DNA from: an uncultured Erysipelotrichaceae bacterium
GTDB taxonomy: Bacteria; Bacillota_I; Bacilli_A; RF39; UBA660
Reading direction: 5' to 3'
Assembly: GCA_902785135.1 (NCBI GenBank)
Contig: CACZXL010000001.1
Location: forward strand, 148,950 to 212,949
DNA: 64,000 nucleotides
Shown here: one piece after another, positions 8,271 to 16,283 of the stretch
Layout of the letters: each line of letters begins with the position of its first letter
How positions within the stretch are numbered: the first letter of the stretch is position 1
Notes under the pieces: model-generated
What the model saw: the letters and a program-made list of their open reading frames with translations, nothing else
What the model was told of the DNA's origin: nothing
Databases searched by the model: none
Translations under genes and position numbers: made by a program

Positions 8271-9062
8271 TTGATGTATATCTAATTGATTATATGGAAC
8301 ATCAATCTTGTGTTCTTCTAATCCTAATAAAACTTGTTTTAAAGAATCTCTTCTAACTTGTCTTTTATATTCTGCATTAGTTTTTATTTCTAATAAATAA
8401 AGTATACTAGATTCTCCTAAATCATTAACACTTTTATAAACACAATCATCTACATGTTCTATATCTTTTATCTTATTAATAATTGTATCTATAGCTTTTT
8501 CAGCTTTATCTATTTTTACTTCATATGGCATTGGTATATTAATATATACATAGTTGGATACTACTTCTATTTCATCAATATTTCTATTTGCGATAGAAAC
8601 TATATTTCCAGTTTTTAAATCTTTGATTTTAGTAGTCTTTAGACCTAGAATAAGTACTTTACCTTCTACTTCTTTATATTTTACTATATCTCCAACTTTA
8701 AAATAATCATCAGATAGAATACTAGTTCCTCTTATAATATCTTTTATAAAATCTTGAAGAGCTAGTCCAAAAACCGCACCTAATAAACCAACACCTGCGA
8801 TTATAGAAGTAATATTTATTTCTAATATTTGTAATATTATTAAAAATGTTATTAATATAAATAAATATCTAGTAATTGATCTTGCTAATCTCATATATGT
8901 AGTAGTTCTTTTTCCTGCTAATGACTCAAATCTATTACTTTTAGAATATTTTTTAATGATACCAGCAACTATTGAATATATTATTAAACTAATAACAATA
9001 GTCATTACTACTTTAATACCCTTTATTACCAAAGGATTTTTTAATAATTCTTTTATATCCAT
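8262..9062 (-). CDS. MscS-type small-conductance mechanosensitive channel
   Basis: 267 residues from ATG at 9062, chosen because AGGTGATAAT precedes it; an in-frame ATG 22 codons upstream has no such site. Three N-terminal transmembrane helices are seen. The third is the pore-lining helix with the Gly/Ala pattern of the family (GVGLLGAVFGLALQDFIKD near residue 100). The cytoplasmic beta domain follows, with VGDIVKY and an N-I-D-E-type segment. It opens under membrane tension to release solutes during hypo-osmotic shock. Confidence 0.85.
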   Translation of the reverse strand: MDIKELLKNPLVIKGIKVVMTIVISLIIYSIVAGIIKKYSKSNRFESLAGKRTTTYMRLARSITRYLFILITFLIILQILEINITSIIAGVGLLGAVFGLALQDFIKDIIRGTSILSDDYFKVGDIVKYKEVEGKVLILGLKTTKIKDLKTGNIVSIANRNIDEIEVVSNYVYINIPMPYEVKIDKAEKAIDTIINKIKDIEHVDDCVYKSVNDLGESSILYLLEIKTNAEYKRQVRRDSLKQVLLGLEEHKIDVPYNQLDIHQKK

Positions 9063-9093
9063 ATTATCACCTATAAAAATTATAACACAAAAT

Positions 9094-9122
9094 AAAAGAT
9101 GGAGAAATATTATTCTCCATCT
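9094..9122 (-). terminator. Terminator of the T/E-rich membrane protein gene
   Basis: Ten-pair stem AGATGGAGAA/TTCTCCATCT that spans the stop codon of the minus-strand gene. On the minus strand it is followed by TTTATTTT. Confidence 0.75.
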
Positions 9123-10216
9123 CTCCATTGTTGATATTTATCTGAGATTATTTTCTTTAATAAATGTCCAGTATCTTTTATAGTATCAATAGTATCATTT
9201 TTTACTTCACCGGCTTGATTATAATAATCATCACCCATTTTTTCTTTTAACTTGTTTTTTGCTTTTTCTAAAGTCATTGATCCTAAATCTTTTAAGTTAC
9301 TATATTTTTCACCTAAACTATCTATATAATTTGGATCATATTTATTAATAAATTTAACTGATTTTTGTGCTACTTCATAAGCCTTAGCTTTTCCTTCTTC
9401 AGTTAAATCACTAAAGTATACACCATTGATATCTTTTCCGTAGAATACGAAATCTATATATTTTGTTGCATTACTTTTAGCGGTTTCTTTAACTTCTTCT
9501 CTCTTATCTGGATCAGATATAGTTTCTTCCATAGTATCTATATATTTATCTGCAGTTTCAAAATATTTATCTGCAAATTCTACAGTATTAGGATTTAACT
9601 TATCTATACTCCAGTCATCATCTATATTTTTAGCTGGTTCATATGTTTCAGTAGTAGCTTCAGTAGTAGTTTCAGTAGTAATTACTTCAGTAGCAGCTTC
9701 TGTAATAATTTCAGTAGTAGCTTCAGTAGTTACTTCAGTAGTTATAATTTCTTCAGTAGTAGCTTCAGTAGGCATTTCAGTAGTAGTTTCTACTGCAACA
9801 ATAGTTTCGGGTAATTCTTCCACATTATTTTTTCTGTGATTTTTAATAGTAAAACCTGCTACACCAGCAGTTAGTATACTGGCAGCAATTAAAGCATATA
9901 ATCTAGCGATTTTTCTTTTTCTATTAACGTTTAAAGCACCATATCTTTTATTAATTATTTCTTGAATATATACTTCATTTTTAATATAATTTTTCTTTTC
10001 TTTTAATAAATTTTTATATTTTTTATATTCTTCTATAGTTAATCTGTCGCCATCAATTTTTGATTTGATTTTATCAACATTAACTCTATCAATAACGGCT
10101 TTTTGAGTTTCAACTAATTTTCTAATCTTTTCTAATTCTGAATCGTTATAAGAATAATCTTTAGATAAATTCATCGCTTCTTTAATAAGTGGTTTAATAG
10201 GTTTTAATTTAGCCAT
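9110..10216 (-). CDS. Single-pass membrane protein with Thr/Glu-rich repeat stalk
   Basis: 368 residues from ATG at 10216, chosen for the GGGGG ribosome binding site 8 bases upstream. The N-terminal ~110 residues are basic and helical and would be cytoplasmic. A transmembrane helix lies near 115-137. A stalk of about 50 residues follows, built of TTE/ATTE/TTEV units (genomic 9640-9800), and then a charged helical extracellular domain of about 180 residues. Not recognised. The layout suggests a surface or spore-envelope protein with a flexible spacer. The repeat DNA (GTAGTTTCAGTAGTAGC-like) may vary in length by slippage. Confidence 0.55.
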   Translation of the reverse strand: MAKLKPIKPLIKEAMNLSKDYSYNDSELEKIRKLVETQKAVIDRVNVDKIKSKIDGDRLTIEEYKKYKNLLKEKKNYIKNEVYIQEIINKRYGALNVNRKRKIARLYALIAASILTAGVAGFTIKNHRKNNVEELPETIVAVETTTEMPTEATTEEIITTEVTTEATTEIITEAATEVITTETTTEATTETYEPAKNIDDDWSIDKLNPNTVEFADKYFETADKYIDTMEETISDPDKREEVKETAKSNATKYIDFVFYGKDINGVYFSDLTEEGKAKAYEVAQKSVKFINKYDPNYIDSLGEKYSNLKDLGSMTLEKAKNKLKEKMGDDYYNQAGEVKNDTIDTIKDTGHLLKKIISDKYQQWRDGE

Positions 10217-10382
10217 ATATAATACCCCCTTTTTCAATGGCCTATAATATACCATAAAATGCGAAAAAAGTCAAAAAATGAGACACCTATTTGATACTTA
10301 TAATATGTTAATAAAATGTAAAATTTTTATGATCTATCGCTTTTTTCTTGATATTATTGGTATAATAATAATTGGTGATGAT

Positions 10383-11072
10383 ATGAGTCTGTTTTTGATA
10401 TTTGTATTTATATTTTTTATAGGAAGTACATTTGGTTGGATTCTAGAATTAATATTTAGAAGATTATATCATGGTAAATGGGTTAATCCAGGATTTTTAA
10501 TTGGACCTTATTTACCTATATATGGTTTAAGTTTAACTCTTATGACAGGTATGCATGTTTATTTTGAACATTTTAATCTGGAACCAATATATCAATATAT
10601 ATTAATGGGATTATCTATTACTTTAATTGAGTTAGTCGGTGGTTTAATATTCTTAAAACAAGGTGTTAGATTATGGGACTATAGAGATAGAAAATTTAAT
10701 TTTAAAGGTGTTATATGTCCATTATTTACTATAATATGGATTCTAATGGGTGCGGTTTATTATTATTTTATCGCAGAAAGAGTATTTAATGCGATCACAT
10801 GGTTTAGTAATAATTTATCTTTCTCATATATATTAGGTATTTTTACTGGATGCATTGTTATAGACTTTTGTTATTCTACTAAATTATATAAAAAGGTTAA
10901 AAAATACGCTAAAAATAATGATATTGATATCATTTATGAAAAACTTAAAGAACATATTAAAGAAGCACAAAAAGAAACAAGAGAAAAGTATTCTTTCTTA
11001 TTTCCGTTTAGACATGTTCATAAACTTAGCGATTATGTTAGTTCATATAAAGATAAAAATAAAAGAAGGTAG
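10383..11072 (+). CDS. CmpB-like putative ABC transporter permease (PF06541 type), copy 2
   Basis: 229 residues from ATG 10383, set by GGTGATGAT just upstream; the longer frame starting at 10278 lacks a ribosome binding site and crosses the promoter (TG-G-TATAAT, 10358-10366). About six membrane helices with family motifs FGWILELIFRR, GPYLPIYG, ELVGGLIFL and WDYRDRKFNFKGVICP. A basic cytoplasmic tail follows. The DUF2974 hydrolase gene starts 3 bases after the stop, so the two form an operon. Confidence 0.72.
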   Translation: MSLFLIFVFIFFIGSTFGWILELIFRRLYHGKWVNPGFLIGPYLPIYGLSLTLMTGMHVYFEHFNLEPIYQYILMGLSITLIELVGGLIFLKQGVRLWDYRDRKFNFKGVICPLFTIIWILMGAVYYYFIAERVFNAITWFSNNLSFSYILGIFTGCIVIDFCYSTKLYKKVKKYAKNNDIDIIYEKLKEHIKEAQKETREKYSFLFPFRHVHKLSDYVSSYKDKNKRR

Positions 11073-11075
11073 ACT

Positions 11076-12143
11076 ATGAATATAATTGATTATGTAGAAT
11101 ATTTTGGAGATTATTCTTTTAAAGAAAGACCATTTAATGAAGTAGATAATATTATTTTTTCTTGTTTAGCGTATGTAGATTTTAATGGTATAGTACCAGA
11201 ATCAAGAAAGATATTAACAATAGTAGAAGCTTATGGTATTTTTAAAGATACATATAAACCAAGAAAAAAAGAGATGCTTGCGGTTAAAAATGCGAATATT
11301 TTATTTGAAAAAGTAAGTAAATCAAAAAGATTTAAAGATATTGGTTTATTAAATTATAAGTATGTGGGTGATGATATATCTCAGTTTTCTGCGATAACAT
11401 TTATGCTTGATAAAAAGAATTATTATGTTGCTTTTGAAGGAACAGATAGTTTATTAAGTGGATGGGAAGAAGATTGCAAGATGGCTTATCACTTTCCAGT
11501 AGAAGCACAGGTTCTTGCGAAGAATTATTTAGATAAGAATTTTACTATGAAAAAATGCAATATTATAGTAGGAGGACATTCTAAAGGAGGTAATCTAGCT
11601 TTAGTATCTTCTATGTATGCGAATTACTTCGTTAAGAAAAAAATTAAAAGCATTTATAGTAATGATGGACAAGGATTAAGAAAAGCTCAAATAGAATCTA
11701 AGTTCTATCAAAAAATAGAATCCAAGTATATACATATAATACCTAATTATTCAATTGTTGGTTTATTACTAAGACACAAAGATAATTATGTTGTTGTTAA
11801 ATCAAGTAAAAAAGGATTCTTAGCGCATGACTTATTAACATGGCAAGTAAGTTATGATCATTTAGAAAAAGATCTTTTAAGTAGATCTTCAAAAGTATTT
11901 GATGAAGGTTTTACTAAATGGTTAGATAATTATGACGATGAAAAAAGAAAACTTTTTGTTACTGAAGTATTTAAAATAATGAAAGAAAACGGTATTAAAG
12001 ATTTAATGGAAATAAATTTAAAAAAAGAACTTATTCTAAATATTATTAAACAATCAAAAGAAATAAATCCATTAGTAAAAGAAATGACTATTGAATTATT
12101 TAAAGTAATTGGTAAAACAAACTTTGAATATCCGCTGTTCTAG
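11076..12143 (+). CDS. DUF2974 (Mbeg1-like) alpha/beta hydrolase
   Basis: 355 residues. It matches the DUF2974/Mbeg1-like lipase-fold family: NIIDYVEYFGDYSF at the start, FSAITFMLDKKNYYVAFEGTD, GWEEDCKMAY, and the nucleophile elbow GGHSKGGNLAL with Ser near residue 170. No signal peptide. Probably a serine hydrolase on lipid or ester substrates. It follows the CmpB-like permease by 3 bases, so their roles may be linked. Confidence 0.78.
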   Translation: MNIIDYVEYFGDYSFKERPFNEVDNIIFSCLAYVDFNGIVPESRKILTIVEAYGIFKDTYKPRKKEMLAVKNANILFEKVSKSKRFKDIGLLNYKYVGDDISQFSAITFMLDKKNYYVAFEGTDSLLSGWEEDCKMAYHFPVEAQVLAKNYLDKNFTMKKCNIIVGGHSKGGNLALVSSMYANYFVKKKIKSIYSNDGQGLRKAQIESKFYQKIESKYIHIIPNYSIVGLLLRHKDNYVVVKSSKKGFLAHDLLTWQVSYDHLEKDLLSRSSKVFDEGFTKWLDNYDDEKRKLFVTEVFKIMKENGIKDLMEINLKKELILNIIKQSKEINPLVKEMTIELFKVIGKTNFEYPLF

Positions 12144-12170
12144 TGTATAATTTAAATAAGAGGTGATAAT

Positions 12171-12710
12171 ATGGAACTAAAAGGATCTAAAACAGAACAA
12201 AATTTATTAAAAGCATTTGCAGGAGAGTCACAAGCTAGAAATAAATATACTTATTTTGCTAGTAAAGCTAAAAAAGATGGCTATGAACAAATAGCTGCTA
12301 TATTTGAAGAAACTGCTAATAATGAAAAAGAACATGCAAAAATGTGGTATAAAGAATTACATGGAGGTGCTATTCCTGATACAGTAGAAAATTTAAAAGA
12401 AGCTGCTGATGGAGAAAATTATGAATGGACTGATATGTATGAAGAATTTGCTAAAACTGCAGAAGAAGAAGGATTTACAGCTTTAGCATTTAAATTTAGA
12501 GCAGTTGGTCAAATAGAAAAACATCATGAAGAAAGATATAGAAAATTACTTAAAAATATTGAAGATAAAGTAGTATTTTCTAAAGATGAAGAATGTATTT
12601 GGATATGTAGAAACTGTGGACATGTAGTAATAGGAAAATATGCTCCAGAAGTATGTCCAGTATGTAATCATCCAAAGTCATATTTTGAATTAAAGAGTGA
12701 AAATTATTAA
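12171..12710 (+). CDS. rbr: Rubrerythrin
   Basis: 179 residues. The N-terminal ferritin-like four-helix bundle carries the diiron Glu and ExxH motifs ([34 protein letters not shown]). The C-terminal rubredoxin-like domain has two CxxC pairs (CRNC near 144 and CPVC near 161). It reduces hydrogen peroxide in anaerobes, consistent with an oxygen-sensitive lifestyle. Ribosome binding site AGAGGTGATAAT. Single-gene unit with a terminator at 12696. Confidence 0.93.
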   Translation: MELKGSKTEQNLLKAFAGESQARNKYTYFASKAKKDGYEQIAAIFEETANNEKEHAKMWYKELHGGAIPDTVENLKEAADGENYEWTDMYEEFAKTAEEEGFTALAFKFRAVGQIEKHHEERYRKLLKNIEDKVVFSKDEECIWICRNCGHVVIGKYAPEVCPVCNHPKSYFELKSENY

Positions 12711-12724
12711 TTTTCACTTTTTTT
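12696..12724 (+). terminator. Terminator after rubrerythrin
   Basis: Stem AGTGAAAATT/AATTTTCACT followed by seven T, overlapping the stop codon. Confidence 0.8.
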
Positions 12725-12784
12725 AATAAATTTTAATATTTATATTTTCTTTACTATGTTATAATAAAAAGGCAGGAGTAAAGT

Positions 12785-13504
12785 ATGAACAATAGTTATG
12801 AAATATTAATAAATTTATTTGATAAATATGATCTTCTAGAAACAGAAAGAATAGAAATATATAATATTATTAAAAACATATTCTTACATAAAGAATTTCA
12901 AAGAAGATTTAATAATGATTTTTTACATCATGGAAATACTACATTAGGAGAACATATTTTAGAAGATACAATCATTACTTATTTATTATTAAGTAATGAA
13001 AAAGGAAAAGGTATAGATACAGAACTTGCTTTAAAGATATCTATGATGCATGATCTATATACTAATCCTTGGCAAAATTCAAAGGTAAAGAAAAAAAGTG
13101 TATATCACTTACATGGTTTTTCTCATCCTTTAGAAGCTGTAATTAATTCAATTTGCTGGTTTAAAGAAGAATTTAAAGATGATTATAAAGCAAGAATTTT
13201 AATTGATGGTATTATTCATCATATGTATCCATTACCAGTATTATCATATAAAGAAAGTAATGATAATGAATTAGAATTAAATAATTATAAATTGTTAAAA
13301 AAGATATCAAAAAAGCATAAAAGTATGATATTTGAAAGTTCTAATAGAAATAAAATGGGTAAATTATCTTTATCTCCAAGTTATTATATAGAAGGAAGAA
13401 TAATGGCTAGAGCAGATAAAATAGCAAGCGTAAAACAATTAGATTGTGTATGTGATGCGACAGCATTAGTAACAGGAAAAAATAAGAAATTAGTTCAAAA
13501 CTAA
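12785..13504 (+). CDS. HD-domain protein
   Basis: 239 residues. It fits an HD-type metal phosphohydrolase: a first His in HHGNTTLGEHILED, the HD pair in ISMMHDLYTNPWQ near residue 88, and later His-rich segments HLHGFSHPLEA and IIHHMYPLP. The usual substrates of the superfamily are nucleotides or phosphate esters; none can be assigned here. It ends just before the CIRCE promoter of htpG. An extended -10 (TG-T-TATAAT, 12757-12765) lies upstream. Confidence 0.65.
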   Translation: MNNSYEILINLFDKYDLLETERIEIYNIIKNIFLHKEFQRRFNNDFLHHGNTTLGEHILEDTIITYLLLSNEKGKGIDTELALKISMMHDLYTNPWQNSKVKKKSVYHLHGFSHPLEAVINSICWFKEEFKDDYKARILIDGIIHHMYPLPVLSYKESNDNELELNNYKLLKKISKKHKSMIFESSNRNKMGKLSLSPSYYIEGRIMARADKIASVKQLDCVCDATALVTGKNKKLVQN

Positions 13505-13521
13505 TTTTTTTTGTGTAAAAA

Positions 13522-13548
13522 TTAGCACTCTCTATTGACAAGTGCTAA
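13522..13548 (+). promoter_or_regulatory. CIRCE operator (HrcA binding site)
   Basis: TTAGCACTC, nine-base spacer, then AAGTGCTAA. This matches the CIRCE consensus TTAGCACTC-N9-GAGTGCTAA with a single change (A for G at 13540). It overlaps the -35 box of the htpG promoter, so bound HrcA would block RNA polymerase. Confidence 0.93.
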
Positions 13549-13563
13549 TAAAAGTGGTATAAC
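13535..13563 (+). promoter_or_regulatory. Sigma-A promoter of htpG-hsp20
   Basis: -35 TTGACA (13535-13540), 17-base spacer, -10 TATAAC (13558-13563). The -35 box lies inside the CIRCE element. Confidence 0.85.
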
Positions 13564-13586
13564 TTAAATTGTAAGAAGGTGAGGAA

Positions 13587-15398
13587 TTGAAGAAACAATT
13601 TAAGAGTGAATCAAAAAGATTACTAGATTTAATGATTAATTCTATATATACAAATAAAGATATATTTTTAAGAGAATTAATCTCAAACGCATCAGATGCT
13701 TTAGATAAGTTATATTATGAATCATTAACTAATAAAGATGTTAGTGTTAAAAAGAAAGATTTAAAGATTAGTTTATCAGTTAATGATACTAATAAAGCAT
13801 TAATTATTTCTGATAATGGATGCGGTATGGATGAAACAGAACTTGAAAACAATCTTGGAACTATCGCTAAAAGTGGTAGTTTAGCTTTCAAAGAAATGAT
13901 GGATAAAAAGAAAAATGTTGATATTATTGGTCAATTTGGTGTAGGCTTTTATTCAGCATTTATGGTTAGTAAAAAGATAGTAGTTGAATCAAAAAGTATT
14001 CATTCTGATAAATCTTATATATGGGAAAGTGATGGAGCTTCTGGTTATTCTATATCAGAAGGTACTAAAAAAGATAATGGTACAACTATTACATTATATT
14101 TAAAAGATGATACAGAAGATATTACATATAGTGATTATATATCTGATTATAAGATTAAGAGTCTTATAACTAAATATTCTGATTATATTAGATATCCAAT
14201 AGTATTTAAAGATGAAACACTAAACTCTATGATTCCACTATGGAAGAAAGATAAGAGTAAAATAACTGATACTGATTATAATAATTTCTATTCAGATAAA
14301 TATTATGATTATGAAGCACCTTTAAAAGTTATTCATACTAGTGCTGAAGGTATGGTATCTTATAAAGCATTATTATTTATCCCATCTCATACTCCTATGG
14401 ATTACTATACTAAAGAATATGAAAAAGGATTAAGTTTATATTCAAACGGTGTTCTTATAATGGATACTTGTAAAGATCTTCTTCCAGACTATTTAGCGTT
14501 TGTTAAAGGTGTGGTAGATACAGAAGATATATCACTTAATATAAGTAGAGAAATGCTTCAACAAACTAAATCTATACAGTTAATATCAAAAAATATTGAT
14601 ACAAAAGTGAGAAAAGAATTAGAAGAAATGTTAAAAGAAGATAGAGATAATTATAAAAAATTCTTTGAAGCTTTTGGACCACAATTAAAATTTGGTATAT
14701 ATAATAATTTTGGTATGGATAAAGATAAGTTAAAAGACTTGATATTACTTTATTCATCTAAGAAAAAAGATTTAGTAACGTTTAAAGAATATATAGAAGA
14801 ATCAGGACAAGATGTAATCTATTATGCTTCTGGTGAAACTATAGATAAGATTGATAATTCACCACAAGTAGAACCTTATAAAGAAAAAGATATAGATATA
14901 CTTTATTTAACAGATTATATAGATGAATTTATGATAAGTGCTCTAGGAGAGTATGAAGGTAAGAAATTTGTTAATATAAAGGAAGAAAAGTCTGATTTAG
15001 AAGATGAAAAATCAAAGGAAGTTACTAAGAAGTTAAATGAAGAAAATAAAGATATGTTAGAATCTATGAAAGGATATATAGATGTTTCAGAAGTTAGATT
15101 TACTAACAAACTAAAGAATCATCCAGTATGTCTAAGTAGTAAAGGTGATATATCTTTAGAAATGGAAAAAGTTATTAATGCTATGCCTACTGATGAAACA
15201 GTTAAAGCAGAAAGCATACTTGAAATAAATGAAAATCATCCTATAAAGGATAAATTAATTGAATTATACAATAATAATAAAGAAGAGTTAGAAAAGTATA
15301 CTAAAATACTTTATTCAGAAGCTCGTTTAATAGAAGGATTACAAATAGATAATCCAAGTGAAATTAGTAGTTTAATCTGTGACATAATATCTAAGTAA
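13587..15398 (+). CDS. htpG: Chaperone HtpG (Hsp90)
   Basis: 603 residues with a TTG start at 13587. The start is supported by AGAAGGTGAGG upstream and by the conserved KxxFKSESKRLLDLMINS opening. GHKL ATPase motifs are present: ELISNASDALDKL, DNGCGMD, GTIAKSG and GQFGVGFYSAF. The middle domain has the NISREMLQQ segment. The C-terminal dimerisation region is somewhat short. Under HrcA/CIRCE control here, and in an operon with hsp20, unlike B. subtilis htpG, which is not in the CIRCE regulon. Confidence 0.95.
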   Translation: MKKQFKSESKRLLDLMINSIYTNKDIFLRELISNASDALDKLYYESLTNKDVSVKKKDLKISLSVNDTNKALIISDNGCGMDETELENNLGTIAKSGSLAFKEMMDKKKNVDIIGQFGVGFYSAFMVSKKIVVESKSIHSDKSYIWESDGASGYSISEGTKKDNGTTITLYLKDDTEDITYSDYISDYKIKSLITKYSDYIRYPIVFKDETLNSMIPLWKKDKSKITDTDYNNFYSDKYYDYEAPLKVIHTSAEGMVSYKALLFIPSHTPMDYYTKEYEKGLSLYSNGVLIMDTCKDLLPDYLAFVKGVVDTEDISLNISREMLQQTKSIQLISKNIDTKVRKELEEMLKEDRDNYKKFFEAFGPQLKFGIYNNFGMDKDKLKDLILLYSSKKKDLVTFKEYIEESGQDVIYYASGETIDKIDNSPQVEPYKEKDIDILYLTDYIDEFMISALGEYEGKKFVNIKEEKSDLEDEKSKEVTKKLNEENKDMLESMKGYIDVSEVRFTNKLKNHPVCLSSKGDISLEMEKVINAMPTDETVKAESILEINENHPIKDKLIELYNNNKEELEKYTKILYSEARLIEGLQIDNPSEISSLICDIISK

Positions 15399-15415
15399 TG
15401 AAAGGAGAGATGTAT

Positions 15416-15817
15416 ATGTTATTACCAGATTTATTTGATGATGTATTTGATTTTGGGGAACCAATGAGAGGGCCTAGAGGACCTAAAGAAAGAATGGAAT
15501 GTGATATCTATGAAAAGGATGGAAAGTATGTAGTTGAAGCATCAGCTTTCGGTTTTAATAAAGAAGATATCAAAATAGAAGCAGAAGATGGAAATATCAT
15601 TATTACTGCTGAAAAGAAAGAAGATTCTAAAGAAGAAAATGAAGACAAAAAATATCTAAGAAGAGAAAGACATTTTAGAAGTAGAGTTCAAAGAGCATTC
15701 TATTTAGGAGATATTGATGAAGAAAATATAAAGGCTTCATTTGATAATGGTGTTCTTAAAGTAGAAGTTCCTAAGAAACAACTAGAATCAAATAGAAAAT
15801 ACATAGACATAGAGTAG
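15416..15817 (+). CDS. Small heat-shock protein (Hsp20 family)
   Basis: 133 residues from ATG 15416, set by AAAGGAGA seven bases upstream. An alpha-crystallin domain spans about residues 25-120 (DIYEKDGKYVVEASAFGF through GVLKVEVPK). Near the N-terminus is an RGPRG segment. An ATP-independent holdase that keeps unfolding proteins soluble for refolding chaperones. It starts 17 bases after htpG and shares its CIRCE promoter. Confidence 0.93.
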   Translation: MLLPDLFDDVFDFGEPMRGPRGPKERMECDIYEKDGKYVVEASAFGFNKEDIKIEAEDGNIIITAEKKEDSKEENEDKKYLRRERHFRSRVQRAFYLGDIDEENIKASFDNGVLKVEVPKKQLESNRKYIDIE

Positions 15818-15837
15818 TGTAAAACTACTCTTTTTTT
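15811..15837 (+). terminator. Terminator of htpG-hsp20 operon
   Basis: Stem AGAGTAG/CTACTCT with a seven-base loop and seven T. Confidence 0.85.
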
Positions 15838-15882
15838 GTATATTATTCAACTATTTTTCCACAATATAAATGGAGGAATAAT

Positions 15883-16225
15883 ATGAACGAAAGAATAGAA
15901 TTATATAAACATATTTATTAATGGGTTTAAACCATACAAATCTTATTCTAAAAAAGTATTAAAAGAATTAAATAGTGAACCAGAAGAAACTAATTTTATG
16001 GTCAAAATGATGGCTGATATGGGCATAAAAAAAGAAGTTCTAGTAGATAATTCTGATTCACATATGGCTGACTTATTGATACAAGGTATATCTATGGGAA
16101 GTATTAATATGGAAAAGAAAATAGATGATTATAAAGATAAGTTAGATTCTAAAGATATTAATTACGCAAAAGATTTTTTAAAGTTTGAACAAGAAAAAAT
16201 TGAAGAACTCAAAAATTATTTATAA
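15883..16225 (+). pseudogene. Frameshifted small helical protein gene
   Basis: A strong GGAGG ribosome binding site precedes ATG 15883, but the frame stops after 12 codons (MNERIELYKHIY). One frame over, an ORF is open from 15899 to the TAA at 16223-16225 and encodes about 108 residues that include DMGIKKEVLVDNSDSHMADL and a C-terminal helix FLKFEQEKIEELKNYL. The only in-frame ATG there (15998) has no ribosome binding site. The simplest reading is one gene broken by a frameshift near 15915-15925, or a sequencing error at that spot. The product would be a small helical, possibly ferritin-like bundle; not recognised. Confidence 0.55.
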
Positions 16226-16283
16226 GTTCTTTAATTTTTTTGGATTTTATTATATAATGATATCAGAATAGAGAGGGATTATT

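Noticed and set aside
9640..9800. CRISPR-like array
   Set aside because: The repeats are short, irregular and in frame with a Thr/Glu-rich protein, without spacers.
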